DNA of 6,369 bases from Anaerolineae bacterium (GCA_021107605.1 JAIOSN010000138.1:1-6369), one strand, 5' to 3'. Shown: positions 1-5,546, counted from the first letter of the stretch. Notes: a model not told the origin generated them from the sequence alone. Translations and numbers: made by a program.

Positions 1-17
1 ATATTAAGGAGAGTGAC

Positions 18-812
18 ATGGGTATAGCGATTTATCAAGTTGATGCCTTTACAGAAAAGCCGTTCCGAGGGAACCCGGCTGCGGTCTGTATCCTACCTGA
101 ACCAGGCGCGACGGCCTGGATGCAGAATGTGACGCGGGAGATGAATCTATCAGAAACAGCCTTTCTTCACCGGCAAGAGGATGGCTTTAACCTGCGTTGG
201 TTCACGCCCGCTCTTGAGGTTGATTTGTGCGGTCACGCCACGCTGGCGAGTGCGCACATATTGTGGGAGACTGGTTTGCTGGCGGCAGAAGAGGTGGCGC
301 GATTTCATACCCGGAGCGGGTTGCTGACGGCAGAGCTCCTGGGTGCGGAGATCGAGTTGAACTTCCCGGCGACGCCCCCCACGAGGGCGAGTGCGCCGGC
401 GGAGTTGATTGAGGTGCTGGGCGTGGCCCCGGTATATGTTGGCAAGAGCCGGTACGATTATATAGTGGAAGTAGAGTCAGAGGAAGTGGTCCGGGGTTTG
501 CAGCCAGACTTTGCACAACTCAAGAAAGCATCAGCTCGGGGGATCATGGTCACAAGTGTTGCTTCGTCTGAGGAGTACGATTTCGTCTCACGTTTCTTTG
601 CACCAGTGGTGGGAGTTGACGAGGACCCGGTGACGGGATCGGCCCACTGTTGCCTGGGGCCTTTCTGGAGCGAGCGACTGGGAAAAGATAAGCTAGTAGC
701 ATATCAAGCGTCAGCGCGCGGGGGTGTAATACGGGTTCGAGTGGCGGGCAAGAGAGTCTACTTGGGCGGGCGAGCTGTCACAGTTTTGCGCGGGGAGCTG
801 GTCAATTGCTAA
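18..812 (+). CDS. PhzF family isomerase/epimerase-like protein
   Basis: Full-length 264-residue member of the PhzF (phenazine biosynthesis-like) superfamily, cytoplasmic proteins with a duplicated diaminopimelate-epimerase-like fold. Visible landmarks are the N-terminal strand and loop with 'VDAFTEKPFRGNPAAV' (residues 8-23), 'NLSETAF' with the catalytic-type Glu at 46, 'CGHATLASAH' (71-80) and the second-half loop 'DEDPVTGSAH' (201-210). The length is at the short end of the usual 260-300. The start is supported by AAGGAG at 6-11, six bases upstream of the ATG. PhzF itself isomerises a phenazine precursor, but most homologues outside phenazine producers have unknown substrates and no phenazine genes are visible here, so I do not give the symbol phzF. 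The gene is followed by repeats rather than a co-directional partner, and its promoter lies outside the window. The family call is secure; the reaction is unknown. Confidence 0.93.
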   Translation: MGIAIYQVDAFTEKPFRGNPAAVCILPEPGATAWMQNVTREMNLSETAFLHRQEDGFNLRWFTPALEVDLCGHATLASAHILWETGLLAAEEVARFHTRSGLLTAELLGAEIELNFPATPPTRASAPAELIEVLGVAPVYVGKSRYDYIVEVESEEVVRGLQPDFAQLKKASARGIMVTSVASSEEYDFVSRFFAPVVGVDEDPVTGSAHCCLGPFWSERLGKDKLVAYQASARGGVIRVRVAGKRVYLGGRAVTVLRGELVNC

Positions 813-920
813 GGAGTCCGGCCTAATCCGCACCACCCGTGCATACAAATCGGCGGACTCGCATGGAAGTAATCCGGGGCTCTGGGACTTTGCATGGTTG
901 GTGCAGCGCGACGTAAATTT

Positions 921-950
921 TTCACCACAGATTACACGGATTGCACTGAT
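921..950. repeat. Dispersed intergenic repeat, left part (interrupted)
   Basis: The sequence 'ttcaccacagattacacg' and the following 'gattgcactgat' belong to a degenerate repeat type ('accacagattacac-gatt') that I recall from intergenic DNA of many environmental bacteria. It breaks off at the left edge of the element at 955 and seems to resume at 1102 with 'gatttttatcatttt'. It has no coding signal of its own. The identification as a family rests on memory; the interruption is visible in the sequence. Confidence 0.5.
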
Positions 951-973
951 TTTTGTTACTACTCAGGCGGGAT

Positions 974-988
974 AGACCTCCGAGGTCT
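974..988. repeat. Short palindrome agacctccgaggtct
   Basis: Perfect inverted repeat with 7-base arms around one central base. The same palindrome, with small changes, occurs at 1060-1074, 3500-3514, 6242-6256 and 6325-6339, always between genes. Its function is unknown; it may be a mobile-element end, a protein-binding site or a hairpin in RNA. Confidence 0.75.
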
Positions 989-1059
989 GGATACAGGTTT
1001 TGCTGGTCAAAGTACCTCCTCAGACCGAGATTCCGCCACCCAGCAGCGGATTTGTGTGT

Positions 1060-1074
1060 AGACCTCTGAGGTCT
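1060..1074. repeat. Short palindrome agacctctgaggtct
   Basis: Same palindrome as at 974-988 with T in the centre. It lies in the right arm of the 147-bp MITE-like element, so the two palindromes form an inner pair of inverted repeats. Confidence 0.75.
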
Positions 1075-1184
1075 GAAATAGGCCAACCTGAGTAGTAACC
1101 AGATTTTTATCATTTTATCCGCTTTTTTTCTTAGCGTCTTGGCGGGGAGATATCTCTTCCCACCGGAATCAACATGTTTACCCT

Positions 1185-1226
1185 AAAATTTTTTCTCAGT
1201 GCCCTCCGCGTCTCTGTGGTGAGCTA
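1185..1226 (-). repeat. 42-nt dispersed repeat, copy 1 (inverted relative to copy 2)
   Basis: The reverse complement of this segment matches 3416-3457 at 38 of 42 positions. Both copies read 'tagctcaccac' followed by a 'gagac-cggag-gcactgag' core and an A/T tract. An 11-mer, 'gggtaaacatg', also occurs on the tail side of each copy (1173-1183 minus, 3531-3541 plus). The two copies lie in opposite orientations outside the two-gene membrane operon. This class of repeat looks like the widespread 'ccaccgagacacagag' intergenic family, which I know only from memory. Confidence 0.8.
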
Positions 1227-1245
1227 ACGTGACCCCCCCCCTGAA

Positions 1246-1274
1246 TTGCAATCTTCTCTTTCTCGCCTTATAAT
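1246..1274 (+). promoter_or_regulatory. Sigma70-type promoter of the HhH/coiled-coil operon
   Basis: The -35 element TTGCAA (1246-1251) and a perfect -10 TATAAT (1269-1274) are separated by exactly 17 bases. Transcription would begin near 1281, giving a leader of roughly 50 bases before the ATG at 1330. A run of nine C residues (1233-1241) lies just upstream of the -35 element. This placement also argues that an in-frame TTG at 1246 is not the translation start. Confidence 0.75.
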
Positions 1275-1329
1275 AAGAAAGAATTTGTGGGCGGTTACTA
1301 CTCAAAAACCAGCTTTCAAGGAGGGTATT

Positions 1330-2406
1330 ATGAAAGACGAAACACCGATTGCAGAAGAGATCGCGCAAGATGAACCGTCAGAAACCCCTCGGATTGATAT
1401 CAATAACGCCTCGGCACAGGAATTGACCGCGTTACCGGGTATCGGTGCAGCAATGGCCGCGCGGATCGTCGTGTATCGCGAGGAACACGGGCCTTTCCTG
1501 CTACCGGAGGAGATCTCCGTCGTCCCGGGCATCGGGACGGCCAGCTATGAACGCCTCGCTGGCCGGTTGAAAGCCATCATACCCGAAGAGCTGCCCATCA
1601 GTGCAGACGACGAGAAGCTGGAAGAATTCCCCCTGTTCCCGGAGCCGGATATCCCAAAGGAGACGGACGGTGATATAGCCCTCGCTGAAATCGAAGCCTC
1701 GGAAGAAGTGGAGCTGGCAGTGGAGGAAGAAGAAGTGTCAATAGAAGATGAGCTGCCGGCAGAAAAGATAATCGCTGTTGAGGAAATGCCCGTGGCTAAA
1801 TCTGAACCGCAGGCAGAACATTCACCGCCGGAACCGGTGCCAACTCCGCCCTCCCCCACGCCACCACAGCCGCGCAAAAACGCCGAATTCGGCTGGTTCT
1901 GGACAGCCCTGTTAGGCGGCTTCTTAGGCATGATCTTCGCGCTACTCGTTCTGGCCGGCATCAACGGCTCATTAGATATCACCCATAGTCAGGCACTCAT
2001 CGCGGTGCGCGCCGATATGGAAAACGTCTCCGCCAAGATGGAATCGCTGCAAGGTGATATCAGAGGTCTCCGCCAACGTCTGGACAGCCTGGAGGGATTG
2101 ACCGCCCGGATGGAAGATGCCGAGACGCATGTGGAGCAATTAGAGAGAGAGTTGAGCGAGTTGGCAGCAAAGGCCACCGCCTTGCAAACGGAGGACAAGA
2201 ATTTAGCGGGCGAAATCGAGACAATGGAGGACAATCTCAGCATTCTGGAGAAGGGAGTAGAGAAATCCCACGCTTTCTTTACCGGCATGCGTGAGTTAAT
2301 CACCAAGATCTTTGGCAAGGCGGCAACGGAAGGCCCATCACCGGATTACGCGCCCAGTGAAGAAGTCTCACCGGTATCCACGCCCACCCCCACGCCTAAT
2401 GAATAA
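1330..2406 (+). CDS. Membrane protein with cytoplasmic ComEA-like HhH domain and external coiled coil
   Basis: This 358-residue protein has a modular layout. Residues 21-80 are a tandem helix-hairpin-helix unit of the ComEA type, starting 'IDINNASAQELTALPGIG' with a second hairpin 'VPGIGTASYERL' at 65-76; such domains bind the DNA backbone without sequence preference. Residues 90-160 are strongly acidic, 163-181 are proline-rich, and 189-211 form a single hydrophobic membrane helix preceded by Arg-Lys (182-183). Residues about 222-315 show heptad-like Leu/Glu/Lys patterning typical of a coiled coil, and the tail ends 'STPTPTPNE'. With no signal peptide and positive charge before the helix, the HhH domain should face the cytoplasm and the coiled coil the outside. 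That is the reverse of classical ComEA, whose HhH domain is exported. The start is set by AAGGAGG at 1318-1324, five bases from the ATG, downstream of the promoter. It is followed by a 13-base gap to the next gene. Function is unknown; membrane tethering of DNA is an inference. Confidence 0.88.
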   Translation: MKDETPIAEEIAQDEPSETPRIDINNASAQELTALPGIGAAMAARIVVYREEHGPFLLPEEISVVPGIGTASYERLAGRLKAIIPEELPISADDEKLEEFPLFPEPDIPKETDGDIALAEIEASEEVELAVEEEEVSIEDELPAEKIIAVEEMPVAKSEPQAEHSPPEPVPTPPSPTPPQPRKNAEFGWFWTALLGGFLGMIFALLVLAGINGSLDITHSQALIAVRADMENVSAKMESLQGDIRGLRQRLDSLEGLTARMEDAETHVEQLERELSELAAKATALQTEDKNLAGEIETMEDNLSILEKGVEKSHAFFTGMRELITKIFGKAATEGPSPDYAPSEEVSPVSTPTPTPNE

Positions 2407-2419
2407 AGGAGAATTAGAC

Positions 2420-3304
2420 ATGACACAATATGAAAACCAATCACGTTCCACGCATCCGGTACTGAGCGCCATCGGGACCTTCTGCAAAGTTTTGCTACGC
2501 TTGTTAGCAGTCATAATCATCGGCGCCCTGATCGGCGGGGGTCTCTACTACGGCGTGCCCTGGGTCCGCCGCACATTGGTCCGCCCAGTAGAGGAAAATC
2601 GCGCGCGTATCGTCGCGTTAGAATATCACACCCGGCAGAGCAGAGAGCGGGTGCAGGAAGAGACCGAGGTTCTGCAAGCGCGGCTCGCTACCCTGGAGAC
2701 AAAAATAGGAGCTCTGGAGGAGAGAGCCGGAGTCCAGGAGGCGAATCTGGCCAGCCACGAGGAAGAGATCCAGCGGCAAGGAGAGGAGCTCACGCAGGTA
2801 CCGGCGAGTATCAGCGCGCTGGAGAAAGAGATTACCGCACTGGAAAGAGAGCTCAACTCTCAAGCGAAAGCGACCACGGAACTACAAGCAGATTTTGAGA
2901 TATCTCTGGAAAATCTCGCGGCGCGGGCGACGGATAACAAAGGGTACGCCGCAACGCTATCCGGCCGTCTGGCGCTTATGCAGACGGCTCAAGATCTGCT
3001 CAAAGTGAAACTCCTCCTCTTGGAAGAGAACCCCCGCATAGCGCGCGACACAGTGACCTTGGCCCTCACCCATCTAGAGGACGCCTGCTCTCTGCTGCCT
3101 GCGCAAATTGAGCCTCTGACGCAATTACAAACCCGGATGGAAGAGTTGGACCGGCTGATCGAAGATGACTCCTTCCGCGTGGGGCCAGCCATAGAATCGC
3201 TCTGGGCTGATGTGATGGAACTGGTACTACCGTCCACAGTGATACCAGAGCAACCGGCTTCGGCAGCGACCTCTCCAATTCCCACTCCTACGCCTTCACC
3301 GTAG
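2420..3304 (+). CDS. Membrane-anchored coiled-coil protein with HemX/Mic60-like layout
   Basis: This 294-residue protein has a short polar N-terminus, one membrane helix (about residues 24-45, 'VLLRLLAVIIIGALIGG') and a long coiled coil (about 54-165) rich in Leu, Glu, Arg and Gln. A further helical region follows (about 178-270: 'ALMQTAQDLLKVKLLLLEEN', then 'DTVTLALTHLEDACSLLP'), and the tail ends in 'SPIPTPTPSP'. The order of anchor, coiled coil and alanine/leucine-rich helices resembles HemX and mitofilin/Mic60 proteins, but I see no diagnostic motif, so that is only a structural analogy. The start is chosen because AAAGGAG (2405-2411) sits eight bases before this ATG and overlaps the upstream stop; an in-frame ATG at 2399 would lack this site. 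It is co-transcribed with the HhH protein and shares its PTPTP tail and coiled-coil design, so the two probably work together. An intrinsic terminator follows 20 bases after the stop. Confidence 0.87.
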   Translation: MTQYENQSRSTHPVLSAIGTFCKVLLRLLAVIIIGALIGGGLYYGVPWVRRTLVRPVEENRARIVALEYHTRQSRERVQEETEVLQARLATLETKIGALEERAGVQEANLASHEEEIQRQGEELTQVPASISALEKEITALERELNSQAKATTELQADFEISLENLAARATDNKGYAATLSGRLALMQTAQDLLKVKLLLLEENPRIARDTVTLALTHLEDACSLLPAQIEPLTQLQTRMEELDRLIEDDSFRVGPAIESLWADVMELVLPSTVIPEQPASAATSPIPTPTPSP

Positions 3305-3324
3305 AATCAACCAGCAGTAGCAGC

Positions 3325-3358
3325 AAGCCCTGGGAAGTTAACTTCCCAGGGCTTTTTT
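3325..3358 (+). terminator. Intrinsic terminator of the membrane operon
   Basis: A perfect 30-base palindrome (arms 3325-3339 and 3340-3354, with 'gttaac' at the centre) of the form 'aagccctgggaagtt' plus its reverse complement is followed by a run of T to 3358. The stem is GC-rich at its base. Because the palindrome is also preceded by A residues it is only weakly bidirectional. It closes the transcript that starts near 1281 and separates it from tgt. Confidence 0.92.
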
Positions 3359-3387
3359 CTAGCACGCTAAGAGCTCACGCGCGGCTA

Positions 3388-3396
3388 TGGTATGAT
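3388..3396 (+). promoter_or_regulatory. Possible extended -10 promoter for tgt
   Basis: The sequence 'tggtatgat' contains TGn followed by TATGAT, an extended -10 form, located just after the upstream terminator. No good -35 hexamer is seen at the right distance. If used, the tgt leader would be about 270 bases and would carry the repeats at 3416-3625. An unseen promoter closer to 3677 is equally possible. Confidence 0.3.
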
Positions 3397-3415
3397 GGAC
3401 GGCAATGAGAAAAGA

Positions 3416-3457
3416 TAGCTCACCACCGAGACACGGAGAGCACTGAGAAAAAAATTT
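3416..3457 (+). repeat. 42-nt dispersed repeat, copy 2
   Basis: Matches the reverse complement of 1185-1226 at 38 of 42 positions; the four differences are spread along the repeat. It lies just beyond the operon terminator and upstream of tgt. Confidence 0.8.
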
Positions 3458-3499
3458 ACCGCAAATACGCCGTGGTTTGCAGCTAGGCCACGCTACCAG

Positions 3500-3514
3500 A
3501 GACCGCGGAGGTCT
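3500..3514. repeat. Degenerate copy of the agacctccgaggtct palindrome
   Basis: Reads 'agaccgcggaggtct': the outer arms agacc and ggtct are conserved while the centre has drifted. It lies between the 42-nt repeat and the 'gggtaaacatg' 11-mer in the tgt upstream region, mirroring the association of palindrome and repeat at 955-1226. Confidence 0.55.
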
Positions 3515-3530
3515 TATCTTAATGACCTTG

Positions 3531-3625
3531 GGGTAAACATGACTTTCCTGAAGGAAAAGTGATTTTCCACCAAGTCACCAAGATTCATTAATTCTTCGCG
3601 CCTTGCGCCTTAGCAGTGAAATGTT
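3531..3625 (+). repeat. Composite dispersed repeat upstream of tgt
   Basis: Begins with 'gggtaaacatg' (3531-3541), shared in inverted orientation with 1173-1183, then 'actttcctgaaggaaaagt' (3542-3560), a short imperfect hairpin, then 'ccaccaagtcaccaag' and 'cgcgccttgcgccttagc'. The equivalent side of copy 1 reads 'ccgccaagacgctaag' on the minus strand. No open frame or RNA gene is supported. The 'ccaccaag-caccaag' type is familiar as an intergenic repeat in unrelated bacteria; this is recall only. Confidence 0.55.
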
Positions 3626-3676
3626 TGGTTTCTCAATAAATTCAAGTGCAACTTACAGAGGAGAGAAAAAAAATAT

Positions 3677-4810
3677 ATGAGCCACCCATTCCAATTCGAC
3701 CTCTTAGCAACTGAAGGGTCAGCCCGCGCGGGCGTTTTCCAGACAGCGCACGGTCCGTTGCCCACGCCAATCTACGCGCCGGTGGGAACCCAAGCCACGA
3801 TCAAGGCCCTGACACCCCGTCAAGTAAAAGAGGCTGGTGCGATTCTGGTGCTGGCTAACACTTACCACCTCTATCTCCGCCCCGGCGACGAGCTGATAGC
3901 AGAGCTAGGCGGGCTGCACGAATTTATGGGCTGGGATGGCCCGTTGCTCACCGATTCCGGCGGCTTCCAGGTTTTTAGTCTCGCGGGGCAGAAGCAGGGA
4001 AAGAAGTCACTCCGCACAATTGATGAGAACGGCGTAACTTTCCGGTCGCATATCGACGGTTCCCTGCACCGTTTCACCCCGGAGCGGGTGATGGAGATTG
4101 AGCAAAATTTGGGGGCCGACATCGCGATGGTCTTGGACGAGTGCGCTCCTCCCTATGAACGGGATTACTGCGAGCAGGCAATGCAACGCACTCACGCCTG
4201 GGCCGTGCGTTGCCAGACAGCTCACACTCGTGCGGACCAGGCACTCTTTGGGATTGTACAGGGCGGCGTATTCCCCGATCTGCGCGAGGAGAGCGCCCGC
4301 TTCCTCACCGCGCTGGACTTCCCCGGTTACGCTATCGGCGGGCTTTCCGTGGGCGAGAGCAAAGAGGAGATGCACGCGATGTTGGAAGTCGTCACGCCGG
4401 TACTGCCGGCCCACGAACCACGCTACCTGATGGGCGTCGGCACGCCGGTGGATTTAGTGGAGAGCGTCGCGCGCGGCATCGATATCTTCGATTGCGTCTA
4501 TCCCACGCGCGTAGCTCGCAACGGCACCGCGCTCACGCGCACCGGACGGCACAACCTGAGCAACGCCCCCTACGCCAATGACCCCGCGCCTCTGGAGGCC
4601 GGCTGTAGCTGCTACACTTGCACGCACTTCAGCCGCGCCTACCTCCGCCATCTGGTGATGGCCAAAGAGATGTTGGCCGCTACCTTACTCTCCATCCACA
4701 ATCTGCACACCATGTTGACGCTCATCAAGGATATACGAGAGGCTATTCTCGCTGGCCGCTTTGCGGATTTCCGGGCGGAGTTCTGGGCAGCGCGCGAACG
4801 CAAAGCGTAA
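3677..4810 (+). CDS. tgt: Queuine/preQ1 tRNA-ribosyltransferase (tRNA-guanine transglycosylase)
   Basis: Cytoplasmic TIM-barrel enzyme that swaps guanine 34 in the anticodon of Asp, Asn, His and Tyr tRNAs for preQ1, the committed tRNA step of queuosine synthesis. All hallmarks are present in 377 residues, a normal family length. 'DSGGFQVFSL' carries the general-base Asp at 93; 'MVLDECAPP' has base-recognition Asp 154; 'GIVQGG' has Gln 195; and 'GGLSVGE' starts at 221. 'GIDIFDCVYPTR' contains the nucleophile Asp, taken as 272. The zinc site is Cys 310, 312 and 315 plus His 341. Assignments follow the Zymomonas enzyme from memory. A ribosome site (agaggaga, 3657-3664) stands about 12 bases before the ATG, rather far but with an A-rich spacer. 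No other queuosine genes (queA, queC-F) are in the window, and the gene appears monocistronic, with a dispersed repeat beginning right after the stop. Confidence 0.97.
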   Translation: MSHPFQFDLLATEGSARAGVFQTAHGPLPTPIYAPVGTQATIKALTPRQVKEAGAILVLANTYHLYLRPGDELIAELGGLHEFMGWDGPLLTDSGGFQVFSLAGQKQGKKSLRTIDENGVTFRSHIDGSLHRFTPERVMEIEQNLGADIAMVLDECAPPYERDYCEQAMQRTHAWAVRCQTAHTRADQALFGIVQGGVFPDLREESARFLTALDFPGYAIGGLSVGESKEEMHAMLEVVTPVLPAHEPRYLMGVGTPVDLVESVARGIDIFDCVYPTRVARNGTALTRTGRHNLSNAPYANDPAPLEAGCSCYTCTHFSRAYLRHLVMAKEMLAATLLSIHNLHTMLTLIKDIREAILAGRFADFRAEFWAARERKA

Positions 4811-4812
4811 AG

Positions 4813-4903
4813 AGAAACCGCCGAGACGCAGAGGGCGCAGATAAATACTGATCTCTTGCTTTTTAATCTGCGAGCGCAGCCTGCGTTTATCTGTGTCCCG
4901 TAT
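4813..4903. repeat. Dispersed repeat invading the toxin 3' region
   Basis: Contains 'accgccgagacgcagaggg' and 'cgcagataaatac', then a small palindrome 'ctgcgagcgcag' (4868-4879), then 'cctgcgtttatctgtgtcc'. The pair cagataaa (4838-4845) and tttatctg (4886-4893) forms an 8-base inverted repeat. It fills the space between the tgt stop and the last recognisable toxin codon at 4904, so it occupies the place where the rest of the toxin gene should be. Confidence 0.55.
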
Positions 4904-5058
4904 TTCAGTGAAATCAAGAATGTCTTTCCGAAGGTAAAATGCTAGCACATTGCACGGGCTGCCCATTGAGAGTCTTTCCCTAACGCTTGTTCGGCTCGCG
5001 TTGACCAATCACTTTCCAAATACAAGTACGCGATAATATTTGTATCAACAACTATCAT
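4904..5058 (-). pseudogene. Broken VapC-type PIN-domain toxin
   Basis: The reading frame opens with an ATG (5058-5056) overlapping the antitoxin stop in an ATGA junction. It encodes 'MIVVDTNIIAYLYLESDW' and on to 'QWAA' (residue 34), a clear N-terminus of a VapC/PIN ribonuclease with the first catalytic Asp at residue 5. This frame then ends at 4942 after four unrelated residues. In a second minus-strand frame, 4951-4904, the next part resumes as 'NVLAFYLRKDILDFTE', which in intact relatives I know follows a stretch like 'P-LWRSE-R'. So about eight codons, including the conserved Glu, appear deleted with a frameshift. After 4904 the sequence turns into a dispersed repeat and the remaining acidic residues of the PIN site are gone. 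The product cannot be an active nuclease. VapC toxins cut RNA, often tRNA, when freed from their antitoxin. Confidence 0.85.
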
Positions 5059-5297
5059 GGCCGGCCAGCCTTCTTTGCTCGCATGAATTCTTCATCTGTG
5101 AGCGGAGAATGTTCTGTCATTTCCCGAATCTTTCGCGCTCTTGCCAATATCAGTTCCGGGCTAATTTGCTGGCTACGGACAACTTTTTCAATGCAGAAGA
5201 TGATCTCGCTATTGATGCTACGTCGATTTATTTCTGCAGATCTCTTCAATTTTTCGTAGATATTTGGCGGGATATTCTCAACCGTAAAAGCAGTCAT
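5055..5297 (-). CDS. FitA/VapB-like ribbon-helix-helix antitoxin
   Basis: The 80-residue protein begins 'MTAFTVENIPPNIYEKLKR', followed by 'INRRSINSEII', the strand-helix-helix pattern of Arc/FitA-type ribbon-helix-helix DNA-binding proteins (about residues 2-40). The C-terminal half (about 45-80, ending 'LTDEEFMRAKKAGRP') would be the toxin-binding tail. GGAGGT at 5308-5303 lies five bases before this ATG, favouring it over an in-frame upstream start at 5369. The stop overlaps the ATG of the broken PIN toxin, the usual translationally coupled antitoxin-first order. In such modules the antitoxin dimer blocks the nuclease and represses its own promoter. Here the gene is intact although the toxin is not, so it may survive as an orphan repressor or by neutralising a related toxin elsewhere. 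Confidence 0.85.
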   Translation of the reverse strand: MTAFTVENIPPNIYEKLKRSAEINRRSINSEIIFCIEKVVRSQQISPELILARARKIREMTEHSPLTDEEFMRAKKAGRP

Positions 5298-5331
5298 GCG
5301 ATACCTCCATTTTAGTTCCCATACAAAGCCA

Positions 5332-5511
5332 TTACGGATAAGTTTTGACAAACTGCTCCATATCAGCAACCAATCCGTCCAGATCTACTGACCTAGAACA
5401 AATCCATCAGCTCTCAACCTCAGCTACTTCGCTCAAGTGCTCGAAAGGAAAATCGCCTTCTATCGCTGTAGTATTTATCTCTGTTACCTTTCCAGTAATT
5501 GTAGACATCAT
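5332..5511 (-). pseudogene. Stub of a deleted gene, possibly a DNA methylase
   Basis: One minus-strand frame runs from ATGATG (5511-5506) through 34 codons, including 'EGDFPFEHLSEVAEVES', to an in-frame TGA at 5409-5407. It then continues open for 24 codons, ending 'LDGLVADMEQFVKTYP' at a TAA (5334-5332). The first part resembles the N-terminus of a group of DNA methylases that, as I recall, read 'FPFE-LS-IAE-ESWRKE' before a 'HKWWA' motif. The second part looks like a genuine protein C-terminus. The simplest reading is a large internal deletion that fused the two ends of one gene. The catalytic methyltransferase motifs are absent. It lies 34 bases upstream of the antitoxin on the same strand. 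The alternative is a real 34-residue peptide gene. The assignment relies on memory of one motif and is weak. Confidence 0.35.
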
Positions 5512-5517
5512 AGCAAC

Positions 5518-5546
5518 ATTATAGGACGAAATGGCTCAAAGTTCAA
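5518..5546 (-). promoter_or_regulatory. Sigma70-type promoter for the methylase stub and antitoxin
   Basis: On the minus strand, TTGAAC (5546-5541) and TATAAT (5523-5518) are separated by exactly 17 bases. The expected transcription start falls at about 5511, on the ATGATG that opens the stub, so the first message codon would be essentially leaderless. The same transcript would reach the antitoxin start at 5297, after about 215 bases. Confidence 0.7.

Larger units (their letters stand above)
955..1101. mobile_element. MITE-like 147-bp non-coding element with TIRs and flanking duplication
   Basis: The left end is 'gttactactcagg' (955-967) and the right end carries its exact reverse complement (1087-1099). 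Inside each arm follows a palindrome, 'agacctccgaggtct' (974-988) and 'agacctctgaggtct' (1060-1074). The element is flanked by the 7-mer 'gattttt' on both sides (948-954 and 1102-1108), as a target-site duplication would be. Removing the element and one copy of the 7-mer restores a plausible continuous dispersed repeat ('cactgatttttatc'). Two extra bases ('ca', 1100-1101) sit between the right TIR and the right flank, so the exact right border is uncertain. A spurious 63-codon minus-strand frame crosses the element, but no transposase is encoded, so it would have to be mobilised in trans. The class of transposase is not identifiable. Confidence 0.55.

Noticed and set aside
814..860. Possible terminator after the PhzF gene (gagtccg ... 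cggactc)
   Set aside because: The seven-base arms are separated by 33 bases and no T run follows, so it does not make a credible intrinsic terminator.
922..1113. Minus-strand open frame of 63 codons
   Set aside because: It spans the inverted-repeat element and both flanking repeats, has no ribosome site, and its sequence is a by-product of the repeats.
1246..1329. N-terminal extension of the HhH protein from a TTG at 1246
   Set aside because: The extension overlaps the -35 and -10 promoter elements, and a strong ribosome site precedes the ATG at 1330.
813..1330. CRISPR array suspected from repeated short palindromes
   Set aside because: The copies are irregularly spaced, inverted to one another and lack uniform spacers; no cas genes are present.
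1545..1982. Long minus-strand frame of Ser-rich composition antisense to the HhH gene
   Set aside because: Low-complexity shadow of the acidic GAA/GAG-rich coding strand, with no ribosome site or family signal.
2312..2419. Basic N-terminal extension of the second operon protein
   Set aside because: It lies out of frame inside the preceding gene; the ribosome site and membrane-anchor placement favour 2420.
3461..3492. Possible riboswitch before tgt, such as a preQ1 type, around the small inverted repeats gcaaa/tttgc and cgtgg/ccacg
   Set aside because: The region consists of dispersed repeats, and I cannot see the compact preQ1 pseudoknot pattern near the ribosome site.
4007..4651. Several antisense and alternate-frame open frames within tgt
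   Set aside because: Tgt is conserved along its whole length with its catalytic residues in frame; the others are shadows.
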